In this document: piece by piece, positions 1-8,155 of the stretch | Layout of the letters: every line of letters starts with the position of its first letter | Position numbering within the stretch: position 1 is the first letter of the stretch | Assembly: GCA_039198835.1 (NCBI GenBank) | Contig: JBCCTH010000003.1 | Coordinates: forward strand, 1-30,085 | Origin: Shimia_B sp039198835 | GTDB lineage: Bacteria; Pseudomonadota; Alphaproteobacteria; Rhodobacterales; Rhodobacteraceae | Length of the DNA: 30,085 nt | Direction: 5' to 3' | Program-made: the position numbers and the translations under genes | Notes under the pieces: model-generated | Seen by the model: only the letters and a program-made list of their open reading frames with translations | Told to the model about the DNA's origin: nothing | Database searches by the model: none

Positions 1-676
1 AAAATGCGGTCCATCGCACGGGCCAGAACCGGATTGACCTGATATTCTTCCGCAGGCACCGCGAAGCACATGTGCAAGAAGTTGGATGCGTAATCGAGAT
101 CGTTGCGCGGATAAACGAACGGCTGCCCGATATGATATTTATAGGCCCAGGCTGCGATTGTGGGCATTTTAGCGATCAGGCGGATCGTGGCGACTTCCGA
201 TGATGGGCATCGGAGATATCGGTTGAGTCGTGATAAAACGCTGACATTGCGCCCACCACACCGACCATGATCGCCATGGGATGCGCATCGCGGCGGAAAC
301 CGCGGAAGAAGTTCTGCATCTGCTCGTGCAGCATCGTATGGTGTGTGACGAGCTGTTCGAACTCTTCGAGTTGCGCCGCTGACGGCAGATACCCGTAAAG
401 CAGCAAATAGCAGACCTCCAGGTAGTGGCTCTTTTCGGCGAGCTGATCGATGGGATAGCCGCGGTGCAGAAGCTCGCCCTTGCCACCATCGATGAAGGTA
501 ATGCTTGAATCGCACGAGGCCGTGGAGGTGAAGCCTGGGTCATATGTAAAAACGCCGCCATCGGCATAGAGGCGGCGAATATCGATCACGTCAGGACCAG
601 CGGTGGGGGAATGGACGGGCAGGTCCAAAACCTTGTCGCCGATCGTCAGGGTTGCTGTTTTCATACCGTCTTTCAT
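1..676 (-). CDS. gltA: Citrate synthase, N-terminal half, frameshifted and cut by the window edge
   Basis: Citrate synthase condenses acetyl-CoA and oxaloacetate in the first step of the TCA cycle. The first ~160 residues match the family closely: TATLTIGDK, SPTAGPDVIDIR, TYDPGFTSTASCDS, KGELLHRGYPIDQLAE, and FYHDSTDISDAHHR. The frame then shifts at about 194-196: as written it runs into a stop near 176. From base 194 down to base 1 another frame continues the same protein without a stop (LIAKMPTIAAWAYKYHIGQP, then FVYPRNDLDYASNFLHMCFA). One missing base (probably AAGGTC read as AAGTC) explains this. The start at 676 is preferred because GGAG lies about 8 nt upstream; ATG at 664 is an alternative. 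The gene lies 78 bp downstream of gltX on the same strand. Identity is certain; whether the frameshift is real or a sequence error is not. Confidence 0.93.
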
Positions 677-754
677 GCTGTCTCCGATCTCCTCCCATAT
701 GCAGGCCGCACCGTTCTGGCGCCGCCTGTGCTGAGACCGGATGAGAGCTAGATT

Positions 755-2152
755 TCAGCCGGCCGCGTCCGTGATCCTGGCCAAGCTTTCTTCTCGACCG
801 AGCACGAGCATCATATCATAGACGCTTGGAGTCACGGTGCGGCCAGCTAACGCAGCCCTGAGCGGCTGTGCGAGTTTGCCGAACTTGGTGCCACGCGCTT
901 CGGCAAAGCTTGCCATCAGCGTCTCCAGATCGTGCCGCGCCCAGCTAACAGTTTGCAGGTGCGGCGTCAATTCTCGCAGTATACCGCGGGATACATCGTC
1001 GAGCGCTTTCATCGCCTTGTCATCTGGGGCGATAGGCCGTGACGCCAGAATATATGAAGCCTTTTCAATGAGATCGGGGAAGTTCTTTGCGCGCTCTTGG
1101 AGCGAAGCCAACCCCTGCGACATCAAGCCCCTTTGAAGATCGCTCAGTGTTTCAGCGCCCGAGAAAGCGAGGAAGTCTTCGATTTCGGCCAAAAGCGCGC
1201 TGCTTTCTGCGGCTGCAATATGCTGCCCTGAGAGGTTTTCGAGCTTCTTGAAGTCAAAACGCGCCGCCGATCGCCCGATACCGCCAAAGTCAAACCAGGC
1301 GCGGGCCTGATCATCGGTGAAAAACTCATCATCGCCGTGGCTCCAGCCCAAGCGCGCGAGATAATTGCGCATAGCCGCGGCGGGATAGCCCATCGCGCGG
1401 TATTCGCTCACGCCAAGCGCGCCGTGCCGTTTAGAGAGCTTTTTGCCATCTGGCCCGTGAATAAGGGGGATATGCGCGTAAATCGGCAAGGGCCAACCCA
1501 TCGCCTGGTAGATCTGGCTTTGGCGCGCGGCATTGTTGAGGTGATCATCGCCGCGGATCACATGGGTCACCCCCATATCGTGATCATCCACGACAACAGC
1601 CAACATGTAGACAGGCGTGCCATCAGAGCGCAGCAGGATCATGTCATCGAGCGTGTCATTGGCGAAGCGCACCGCCCCTTGAACCTCATCCTCGATGATC
1701 GTTTCGCCCGTTTTCGGCATTTTGAGCCGGATCACAAAGGGCGCATCCGGGTGGTCGGCGGGATCGCTCTCGCGCCACGGGCTTTGAAAGAGAGTTGAGC
1801 GGCCTTCGGCGCGCGCGGCCTCGCGAAAGGCTTCGATCTCGTCTTGCGTCGAGAAGCATTTATAGGCTGCGCCTTCGGCAAGGAGCGTCTGCGCGATCTC
1901 GGCATGGCGCTCTGCGCGCGCGGCTTGGCTCACCGCCTCGCCGTCATAATCAAAGCCGAGCCAGGCCATGCCATCGAGGATCGCGCGCGTGGCCTCGGGC
2001 GTGGAGCGGACGCGATCTGTATCTTCGATTCGCAGCAAAAACTTGCCGTCCCGCCCCCGCGCATAGAGCCAGTTGAAGAGCGCCGTGCGCGCGGTGCCGA
2101 TATGCATGTAGCCGGTCGGCGAAGGCGCGATACGGGTGACGACCTCGGTCAT
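755..2152 (-). CDS. gltX: Glutamate--tRNA ligase
   Basis: Class I aminoacyl-tRNA synthetase that charges tRNA-Glu (465 aa, normal length). The HIGH-type motif is at residues 10-22 (PSPTGYMHIGTAR) and the KMSKS-type motif at about 237-244 (KKLSKRHG). The connecting catalytic domain contains YMLAVVVDDHDMGVTHVIRG, typical of the family. The C-terminal anticodon-binding domain is helical and complete. The ATG at 2152 has GAGG about 9 nt upstream. It is divergent from comEC, and gltA follows 78 bp downstream, a pairing common in Rhodobacterales. Many alphaproteobacteria have two GltX paralogues, one of which may act on tRNA-Gln; the sequence alone does not show which type this is. Confidence 0.97.
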   Translation of the reverse strand: MTEVVTRIAPSPTGYMHIGTARTALFNWLYARGRDGKFLLRIEDTDRVRSTPEATRAILDGMAWLGFDYDGEAVSQAARAERHAEIAQTLLAEGAAYKCFSTQDEIEAFREAARAEGRSTLFQSPWRESDPADHPDAPFVIRLKMPKTGETIIEDEVQGAVRFANDTLDDMILLRSDGTPVYMLAVVVDDHDMGVTHVIRGDDHLNNAARQSQIYQAMGWPLPIYAHIPLIHGPDGKKLSKRHGALGVSEYRAMGYPAAAMRNYLARLGWSHGDDEFFTDDQARAWFDFGGIGRSAARFDFKKLENLSGQHIAAAESSALLAEIEDFLAFSGAETLSDLQRGLMSQGLASLQERAKNFPDLIEKASYILASRPIAPDDKAMKALDDVSRGILRELTPHLQTVSWARHDLETLMASFAEARGTKFGKLAQPLRAALAGRTVTPSVYDMMLVLGREESLARITDAAG

Positions 2153-2205
2153 GGTTTAAGCCTCATTCACTCATCTGCTCTGATCCGTCGAACCGCCCGG
2201 AAGAA

Positions 2206-2220
2206 TTAACGCTTTGATAA
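2206..2220. promoter_or_regulatory. Candidate CtrA-type site upstream of comEC
   Basis: TTAA-CGCTTTG-ATAA matches the CtrA consensus TTAA-N7-TTAA with one mismatch. It lies about 47 bp upstream of the comEC start, in the divergent gltX-comEC spacer. CtrA control of competence genes is known in Rhodobacterales; binding here is inference from one imperfect match. Confidence 0.35.
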
Positions 2221-2266
2221 CCAGGATGGTCTCTAAACGAGGCGTTTGCCGAAGGGGCGCTTTCGG

Positions 2267-4348
2267 ATGATTTTTCGCGCGGCATGTGCCACGGCCAGCG
2301 CGGCGCTGCAACGGCAGCGTGGCGCTTTGCTCACATTTGCGCCCGTCTTCATGGGGGTGGGCATCGGCCTTTTCTTTTCTCTGGCGCGCGAGCCGGGCCT
2401 TTGGGGCTATGGCCTTGCGCTGGCGGGCGGCCTTGCGGCGCTCATCGTGGCAAACGCGCTGCGCCATACATTGGGGCCTCTTTTCGCCGCCGGGCCCTGG
2501 ATCGCTTTTGGTTTTTGCGTGGCGGGGCTCCATGCGCATATGTCTGGCGGGCCGGTGCTCGATTATCGCTATTACGGGGTGATCGAGGGGCGGGTTGTGG
2601 CGATAGACAGGTCCTTCACCGACAAGATCAGGCTCACGTTGGATCGGGTCTATCTCGAACGGCGGCAGCCTTACGAAACGCCCCGGCGCGTGCGCATCGC
2701 GCTCCATGCTCAGGACGGGCTGCCTTTGCCCGCGCCGGGCAGCCACGCCATTCTCAGCGGCCATCTTTCGCCGCCGCCATCGCCCGCGGAGCCACGCGGA
2801 TTTGAGTTTGAGCGCCACGCCTGGTTTCAGAGCTTGGGCGCTGTGGGCTATACAAGAAGCCCCGCGCTCACCTTCGCACCGCCCGAGAGCGGGCCCGAGC
2901 TGGTCGTTTTTCGATTGAGGATGGCGCTCAGCGCGGCGATCAGCGCGCGCATCGGCTCGGATGCGGGGGCGGTGGCGGCAGCCGTGACCACGGGCGACAG
3001 ATCTGGCATGTCCCGCGCTATTCTTGAGGACCTGCGTGGCGCAAACCTCGCGCATCTTCTGGCGATATCGGGCCTGCATATGGGCTTGTTGACTGGCTTT
3101 GTCTTCGGCGCGGTGCGGTTTCTTCTGGCCTTGATCCCCCATGTGGCGCTCACCTGGCCCACCCGGCGCATCGCGGCGCTGGCGGGGCTTTGCGCGGGGG
3201 CGGCTTATCTTGCGCTGTCTGGCGGGTCGGTGGCGACCGAGCGCGCGTTTATCATGGTCGCGGTCGTGTTTGGCGCGGTCCTTCTGGGACGGCGCGCACT
3301 CACTCTGCGCGCGGTGGCTTTGGCCGCGCTCATCGTGCTGGTGCTTCATCCCGAGGCGTTGATGGGCCCGGGCTTTCAGATGTCCTTCGCGGCGACGACC
3401 GCGCTCGTTGTGGCCTTTCGATGGCTCACGCAGCATGACATGTTTGGCGCCCCCCGGATGATCCGGCCCGCGCTTGCTGTTTTGGTATCATCGGCTGTGG
3501 CGGGGGCCGCCACCGCGCCCTTCGCGGCCGCACATTTCAATGTCGTGTCTCATTACGGGCTCTTGGCCAATTTGCTTTCGGTTCCGGTGATGGGTGCGCT
3601 CGTCATGCCCGCCGCCGTTATTGCAGCGCTTGCCGCTCCGCTCGGGTTAGAGGCCGCGCCGCTCTGGGTCATGGAGCAAGGGCTCCGCTGGATCCTCTTC
3701 GTTGCGCAATGGGTGTCTTCGCTTGAGGGCGCCGTGGGGCGTTTGCCGAGCCCACCGCCCGCCGCGTTGCCGCTTTTCGCCCTGGGCGGGCTCATGTTGA
3801 TCCTTTGGCGCGGCGCTGCGCGCTATGGTGGGGGGCTCGCTCTGGCTTGCGCCGTCTTCCTTTGGGGCACCGCGGAGCGGCCCGATCTTTTGATCTCGCC
3901 AACGGGCGGGCTCATGGGCCTCATGCAGGCCGAAGGGCGCGCGCTTTCAAAAGCTCGAGGCGAAGCCTTTGTGGCGACGAGTTGGCTTGAAAACGATGGC
4001 GACGGGGCCGCGCAGGCCGAGGCCCATGCCCGCGCCGAGGGTCAGGTCTGGGCGCTTGGCGATGCGCGCTTTGTGCATCTCACAGGAAAGGCCGCGCGGG
4101 AGGCGACATGCGAAGGAAAAGCGCTTCTCGTCCTCGGTGCGCGCCCTGATCTTCCGCTGCTCTGCCCCGCGATCACCCCCGATGATCTCGCTCTCACCGG
4201 CGCGCTTTCATTTCACCTCGACGGTGAAAAGCTCACCCGCCTGACTGCGCGCGAGGTCACAGGCCATAGGCTTTGGAATGATGCCGCGACACGGGCCCGC
4301 TTTCGCGACGCCCATATCTTCCTGACAGCGTGGCGCTTGCGATTTTAG
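2267..4348 (+). CDS. comEC: ComEC/Rec2-type DNA-uptake channel protein
   Basis: Polytopic inner-membrane protein expected to carry single-stranded DNA into the cytoplasm during transformation. It is 693 aa from ATG 2267. Residues ~20-85 form N-terminal membrane segments, followed by a soluble DUF4131/OB-like region (~90-210). The competence domain carries the signature HLLAISGLHMG at ~262-272 and many hydrophobic helices to ~residue 545. The C-terminal ~150 residues are soluble and show no metallo-beta-lactamase HxHxDH motif, so the nuclease-like domain of Bacillus ComEC is absent. ATG 2267 has AAGGGG about 9 nt upstream; a TTG at 2246 in the same frame is less likely. The last ~80 bases lie inside the tandem repeat that follows. 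Confidence 0.9.
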   Translation: MIFRAACATASAALQRQRGALLTFAPVFMGVGIGLFFSLAREPGLWGYGLALAGGLAALIVANALRHTLGPLFAAGPWIAFGFCVAGLHAHMSGGPVLDYRYYGVIEGRVVAIDRSFTDKIRLTLDRVYLERRQPYETPRRVRIALHAQDGLPLPAPGSHAILSGHLSPPPSPAEPRGFEFERHAWFQSLGAVGYTRSPALTFAPPESGPELVVFRLRMALSAAISARIGSDAGAVAAAVTTGDRSGMSRAILEDLRGANLAHLLAISGLHMGLLTGFVFGAVRFLLALIPHVALTWPTRRIAALAGLCAGAAYLALSGGSVATERAFIMVAVVFGAVLLGRRALTLRAVALAALIVLVLHPEALMGPGFQMSFAATTALVVAFRWLTQHDMFGAPRMIRPALAVLVSSAVAGAATAPFAAAHFNVVSHYGLLANLLSVPVMGALVMPAAVIAALAAPLGLEAAPLWVMEQGLRWILFVAQWVSSLEGAVGRLPSPPPAALPLFALGGLMLILWRGAARYGGGLALACAVFLWGTAERPDLLISPTGGLMGLMQAEGRALSKARGEAFVATSWLENDGDGAAQAEAHARAEGQVWALGDARFVHLTGKAAREATCEGKALLVLGARPDLPLLCPAITPDDLALTGALSFHLDGEKLTRLTAREVTGHRLWNDAATRARFRDAHIFLTAWRLRF

Positions 4349-4965
4349 CGGCCCGATTAGGCTCCGCCGCGCCGCGCTCTAACAGTTTGGTGGTGTGGCC
4401 GGTCCAAAGGTGGCGATGAGGCCCACCAAGCGCCCCTGACAGGCCTTGGAATTAGGTCGCGATCCCGGCACGCTTTTTGCGGCACTTATGCGTTCCTTAC
4501 ACGATGGCGCGCGCAGTCTTAGCCTAGCTGTCGGGCCTCACGCGGGGCGCTCAAGCAGATAAGCGATGTTGCCGATCTAGAGGTGCCCGCGAGGCCCAGC
4601 AAGCGCCCCTGAGAGGCTGTGGAATGATGTCGCAATACGGGCACGCTTTTGCGATGCCGCTGCCTTCGTAGTGGACTGACGCTTGAATTATCATCCGCCC
4701 GATCAGCCCCCTTAACGCGGCGCTCAGACAGTTAGTCGGTGTGGCCCTCCAATAAGTCCGGACAAGGCCCACCAAGCGCCCCTGCCAAAGGCTTTAGAAT
4801 AATGTCGCAACATGGGCTCGTTTTACCCAGCCCATATCGCCCTAACAGAATGCGCTGCCACGTTCGGCCCTGCCACCAAGCGCCTCGCCGCAACGCGCCG
4901 CGCTCATGCAGTTGAGCGGTGTGGCCGGTCAATAGGTGCGGATGAGCCCCACCAAGCGCCCCTGA
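4269..4965. repeat. Degenerate ~173-bp tandem repeat made of the comEC 3' end plus the lexA 3' end (4 copies)
   Basis: Landmarks recur at fixed spacing. GGCTTTGGAATGATG-like words start at 4269, 4442, 4615 and 4790 (steps 173, 173, 175), and CCCACCAAGCGCCCCTG-like words start at 4422, 4595, 4768 and 4948 (steps 173, 173, 180). Copies are about 4269-4441, 4442-4614, 4615-4789 and 4790-4965. The first copy begins in the comEC coding end and the last ends in the lexA coding end. On the plus strand copy 3 still reads RLWNDVAIRARFCDAAAF, against RLWNDAATRARFRDAHIF in ComEC. On the minus strand copies keep the LexA C-terminus: QGRLVGLVRTY (copy 3), QGRLLGLAGT (copy 2), QGRLVGLIAT (copy 1), QGRLVGLIRTY in LexA itself. 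The inner copies carry in-frame stops and have lost coding ability. This accounts for the whole 580-bp gene-free stretch 4349-4928. Confidence 0.9.
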
Positions 4966-5627
4966 ACCTTGACCTGATCATCCGAGAACATCTTGGTCTC
5001 ATAGGCGGGGTTCGCCGCTTCAAGGGCGATTGTTGTGCCTTTCCGCCGGTAGCGCTTCAAGGTTGCTTCCTGCCCTTCGACGAGGGCGACCACGATGTCG
5101 CCATTCTCGGCTGAATTGGTCTCTCGGATCACGACGATATCGCCGTCATTGATCCCGACATCGATCATCGAGTCGCCTTTGACTTCGAGCGCGTAATGCT
5201 CGCCCTGGCCAGAGAGCATGTTGCCGGGAACAGCCACTTGGGACGAGGCGTGCGATATCGCCTCAATGGGCACACCAGCGGCGATCTTGCCCATCAGGGG
5301 AAGCTCGACCGCGCCCGCGCTTTCAATCGCCAGAGAGGCCGGCGGGGTCTGATCTGGGCGGTCACCGTCGATCACCCGGGGCTTGAACCCGGACGGGGCA
5401 GGGGGCTGCACCCCATCGGGGAGGCGCGTTATCTCAACGGCGCGTGCGCGGTGGGCGAGGCGCCGGATGAACCCACGATCTTCGAGCGCGGTCACAAGGC
5501 GGTGGATGCCGGATTTCGATCTGAGATCAAGCGCGTCTTTCATTTCATCAAAGCTCGGCGGCACGCCGTCTCGCTGCATTCTTTTGTGGATGAAAAGGAG
5601 CAGGTCTCGTTGTTTTTGCGTCAACAT
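4929..5627 (-). CDS. lexA: LexA, SOS transcriptional repressor
   Basis: Represses DNA-damage genes and inactivates itself by RecA-stimulated cleavage. It is 232 aa. The N-terminal winged helix occupies residues 1-65 (LTQKQRDLLLFIH, SKSGIHRLVTALEDRGFI). A linker of ~40 residues follows, then the S24 peptidase-like domain. The cleavage site is Ala117-Gly118 (KIAAGVP), the catalytic serine is Ser153 (GDSMID) and the catalytic lysine is Lys191 (ATLKRY), so it should be functional. The ATG at 5627 is preceded by its own promoter and SOS box, although it lies only 58 bp downstream of moeA on the same strand. It converges on comEC, and its last 37 bases form part of the tandem repeat. Confidence 0.97.
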   Translation of the reverse strand: MLTQKQRDLLLFIHKRMQRDGVPPSFDEMKDALDLRSKSGIHRLVTALEDRGFIRRLAHRARAVEITRLPDGVQPPAPSGFKPRVIDGDRPDQTPPASLAIESAGAVELPLMGKIAAGVPIEAISHASSQVAVPGNMLSGQGEHYALEVKGDSMIDVGINDGDIVVIRETNSAENGDIVVALVEGQEATLKRYRRKGTTIALEAANPAYETKMFSDDQVKVQGRLVGLIRTY

Positions 5628-5660
5628 AGGCTCGGCCTCTCTGAAGGGCGTTTTGCGTAT

Positions 5661-5689
5661 GTTCTATGGATGTTCCCTTTTTGTGTCAA
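5661..5689 (-). promoter_or_regulatory. lexA promoter with overlapping SOS box
   Basis: On the minus strand, TTGACA (5689-5684) and TAGAAC (5666-5661) are separated by 17 bp, a good -35/-10 pair. The alphaproteobacterial LexA operator GAAC-N7-GAAC (GAACATCCATAGAAC, 5675-5661) covers the 3' half of the spacer and the whole -10. Bound LexA would block RNA polymerase, which implies autoregulation. The -35 hexamer overlaps the TGA stop of moeA, so lexA can be transcribed independently of the trp/moa operon. Confidence 0.88.
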
Positions 5690-6870
5690 GCGCCCAGGCC
5701 GAGCGGCAGATATTCGAGCATCGCTCCTTTGGCGCGCGGGGGGTCATGGGGCGCGCGGATCGCGAGCGCGTTCGAGCCCGCGAGCACGCTCAAGAGCGAG
5801 CTGTCTTGTTGATCTGCGATGTGAAGCGCGCCGTCTTCGATTTTGGCGCGCATGTAATGCGCCCGCGGGCCATTGCTAGCGATGCCATGCGCCAAAGGCG
5901 CTGAGAGGCGTGGCGCAGCTTTTTGGCCAAGGCCGAGCATCGCCCGCACCATGGGGGCCAAAAAGACATGCCCGCAGGCGAGCGAAGAGACCGGATTACC
6001 CGGCAGCCCGACATGGGCAATGCCATTGAGCCGGCCCGCCATGAGCGCTTTGCCCGGCCGCATTGCGACCTTATAGAAGGTGCGCTCCATGCCATCGTCG
6101 CTGGCGAGCTGGCGCACAAGATCATGATCGCCAACCGACGCCCCCCCGATTGTCACGATGAGGTCCGCGCCACGCGCGAACCGAAGCGCCGAGGCGAGGC
6201 TTTCAGGCGTGTCGCGGGCCACCGGCAAAAGGCGCGGCGCAGCGCCCGCCTGGCGCAGCAGAGCATCAAGCGCCAGCCCATTGGACGCGATGATCTGGTC
6301 GTCGCGCGGGGTTTCGCCGGGCTGCACGAGCTCATCGCCCGTCGAAATAATCGCCACTTCCGGGCGCTTTGCGACTTTCACTTTTGCAACATTCATCGCT
6401 GCAAGCAGGGCGATCTCCGATGGGCCCAAAAAACGCGGATATGTGAGCGTCGCACCCTCTAAAAAGTCTCCGCCGCGTGTGCGCACGAAAGAGGGTGCGG
6501 TGGCGGGCGCGCGCAGGTCGATAAAGCCGTCCTGCGCGGTGACGTCCTCTTGAATTTCGACGTGATCGGCGCCGATGGGCATCGGTGCGCCGGTGAAGAT
6601 GCGCACCGCCTCGCCCGCGCCGAGCGCACCCCCGAAGGCATGCCCCGCCGCCGCTTCGCCGATCACCTTGAGCCTTGCGCCCGGCGCGACATCGCAGAAG
6701 CGCAGCGCGTATCCATCCATCGCCGAGGCATCAAAGGGCGGCTGCGCCCGGGCCGCGCGCACGTTTTCCGCAAGGACCCGGCCCGCCGCTTCGCGCAACG
6801 GCAAAAGCTCATCTCCAACATGAGAAGTCAGCGCGAAGAGCCCATTCATAGCTTCTTCCACCGAGATCAT
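5686..6870 (-). CDS. moeA: Molybdopterin molybdenumtransferase MoeA
   Basis: Inserts molybdate into adenylylated molybdopterin in the last step of basic molybdenum cofactor synthesis. It is 394 aa, the usual length. Family motifs are in order: FDASAMDGYAL (46-56), IFTGAPMPIGAD (91-102), the MPT-binding domain with STGDEL (176-181) and GGASVGDHD (242-250), and LPGNPVSSLACG (289-300), followed by a small C-terminal beta domain. The start overlaps the moaC stop by 4 bp (ATGA), so the two are translationally coupled. The stop codon sits inside the -35 element of the lexA promoter. Confidence 0.96.
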   Translation of the reverse strand: MISVEEAMNGLFALTSHVGDELLPLREAAGRVLAENVRAARAQPPFDASAMDGYALRFCDVAPGARLKVIGEAAAGHAFGGALGAGEAVRIFTGAPMPIGADHVEIQEDVTAQDGFIDLRAPATAPSFVRTRGGDFLEGATLTYPRFLGPSEIALLAAMNVAKVKVAKRPEVAIISTGDELVQPGETPRDDQIIASNGLALDALLRQAGAAPRLLPVARDTPESLASALRFARGADLIVTIGGASVGDHDLVRQLASDDGMERTFYKVAMRPGKALMAGRLNGIAHVGLPGNPVSSLACGHVFLAPMVRAMLGLGQKAAPRLSAPLAHGIASNGPRAHYMRAKIEDGALHIADQQDSSLLSVLAGSNALAIRAPHDPPRAKGAMLEYLPLGLGA

Positions 6871-7346
6871 TTTGCCTCGTAACGCCCTGATTTTCCGCCG
6901 TCCTTAAGTATCACTTTAAGTCCGTCGACGCGCATCTCCTTATCGACGGCTTTGAGCATGTCATAGAGTGTCAATGCGGCGATGGAGGCCGCCGTCAGAG
7001 CTTCCATCTCAACGCCTGTTTGGCCGCTTGTCTTGACTGTCGCTTCAATCCGAACGCGACCTTCGTCAGGCGCGGGATCAAGCGCCACAGAAACCTTGCT
7101 CAGCGCGAGCGGGTGACACAGGGGGATGAGATCGGCGGTGCGCTTGGCGGCCATGATCCCGGCCAGGCGCGCTGTGCCCAAGACATCGCCTTTCTTGGCG
7201 GTGCCTTCGAGAACCTGCGCCATTGTGGCCGGTGCCATGCTCACAAAGGCCTCGGCGCGCGCGATCCGTGCTGTCACCTCTTTGCCAGAAACATCGACCA
7301 TATGCGCCTGGCCGGCCTCATCGAAGTGACTGAGCCTTTGGGTCAT
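6867..7346 (-). CDS. moaC: Cyclic pyranopterin monophosphate synthase MoaC
   Basis: Works with MoaA to turn GTP into cyclic pyranopterin monophosphate, the first step of molybdenum cofactor synthesis. It is 159 aa, full length. Conserved stretches are KKGDVLGTARLAGIMAAKRT (51-70), LIPLCHPL (73-80), KTSGQTGVEMEALTA (105-119) and LYDMLKAVDKEM (127-138). These contain the expected active-site residues Lys51, His78, Asp129 and Lys132. It overlaps trpC upstream and moeA downstream by 4 bp each. MoaA is not in this window. Confidence 0.97.
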   Translation of the reverse strand: MTQRLSHFDEAGQAHMVDVSGKEVTARIARAEAFVSMAPATMAQVLEGTAKKGDVLGTARLAGIMAAKRTADLIPLCHPLALSKVSVALDPAPDEGRVRIEATVKTSGQTGVEMEALTAASIAALTLYDMLKAVDKEMRVDGLKVILKDGGKSGRYEAK

Positions 7347-8155
7347 ACCGGCGAGGCGGTGAGGGGGTTGGCGAGAATTTCGCGCGTTGCCGCTGTCACA
7401 TTGCTTGCACGCATCAAACTTTCGCCGATCAGGAAGCTGCGCGCGCCGTATTGCGCCAAAGAGGCGAGATCGGCCGCAGAGAAGAGCCCGGACTCAGCCA
7501 CCAGATGGCGCTCCGGCTCAGCCAGCCGCGCGAGGCGCTTTGTTGTCTCAAGCGAGACCTCAAAGGTGTTGAGGTCACGGTTATTGACCCCAAGGAGAGG
7601 CGAAGAAAGGCGCGCGGCGCGGGCCAGTTCTTCTTCGTTATGGACCTCGATGAGCGCGTCCATGCCCCAGGCGATAGCGGCCTCTTCAAGCTCGAGCGCT
7701 TGCCCATCGCTCACGCTGGCCATGATGATCAAAATGCAATCCGCGCCCCAGGCCCGCGCCTCCACGATCTGATAGGGATCATACATGAAATCCTTACGCA
7801 GGACCGGAAGCGCGCAAGCCGTGCGCGCCTCGCCCAGATAGGCAGGGGCGCCTTGAAAGCTCGGGGCATCAGTGAGCACGCTCAGGCAGGTGGCACCGCC
7901 GAGCGCATAGGCATCGGCCAGGGCGGCCGGGTCAAAATCCTCGCGGATCAGCCCCTTTGACGGGCTGGCTTTCTTGATCTCGGCGATGAGCCCATAGCCC
8001 CGCCGGCTGGCCTCCATGAGGCTTGCCGCGAAAGGGCGCACAGGCCCCGCATCGCGCGCATCCGCTTCAAGGCTTGCAAGCGGTCGCTCGGCCTTTGCAG
8101 CGGCGATCTCTTCGAGCTTATAGGCCTTGATCTTATCGAGGATCGTCGCGCTCAT
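7343..8155 (-). CDS. trpC: Indole-3-glycerol phosphate synthase
   Basis: Closes the indole ring by converting carboxyphenylamino-deoxyribulose phosphate to indole-3-glycerol phosphate in tryptophan synthesis. It is a 270-aa TIM barrel. Signature strands in order are GLIAEIKKASPSKG, CLSVLTD, VLRKDF, DALIEVHNEEEL, GVNNRDLNTF, VAESG and FLIGESLMR, with the catalytic lysines and glutamates in place. It is monofunctional: there is no TrpF fusion. ATGA overlaps join it to trpD upstream and moaC downstream. Confidence 0.97.
   Translation of the reverse strand: MSATILDKIKAYKLEEIAAAKAERPLASLEADARDAGPVRPFAASLMEASRRGYGLIAEIKKASPSKGLIREDFDPAALADAYALGGATCLSVLTDAPSFQGAPAYLGEARTACALPVLRKDFMYDPYQIVEARAWGADCILIIMASVSDGQALELEEAAIAWGMDALIEVHNEEELARAARLSSPLLGVNNRDLNTFEVSLETTKRLARLAEPERHLVAESGLFSAADLASLAQYGARSFLIGESLMRASNVTAATREILANPLTASPV

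Noticed and set aside
2171..3436. 421-codon open frame antisense to comEC
   Set aside because: The product is extremely rich in Arg, His and Gln with no domain, as expected for a shadow of a GC-rich gene; comEC on the plus strand has clear motifs.
4349..4928. CRISPR array or REP-type element between comEC and lexA
   Set aside because: The unit is ~173 bp, has no short exact repeats with unique spacers, and matches the neighbouring gene ends.
4551..4932. Small genes on the minus strand in the comEC-lexA gap
   Set aside because: These open frames begin in LexA-tail relics (MVGLVRTY...) and are by-products of the repeat array.
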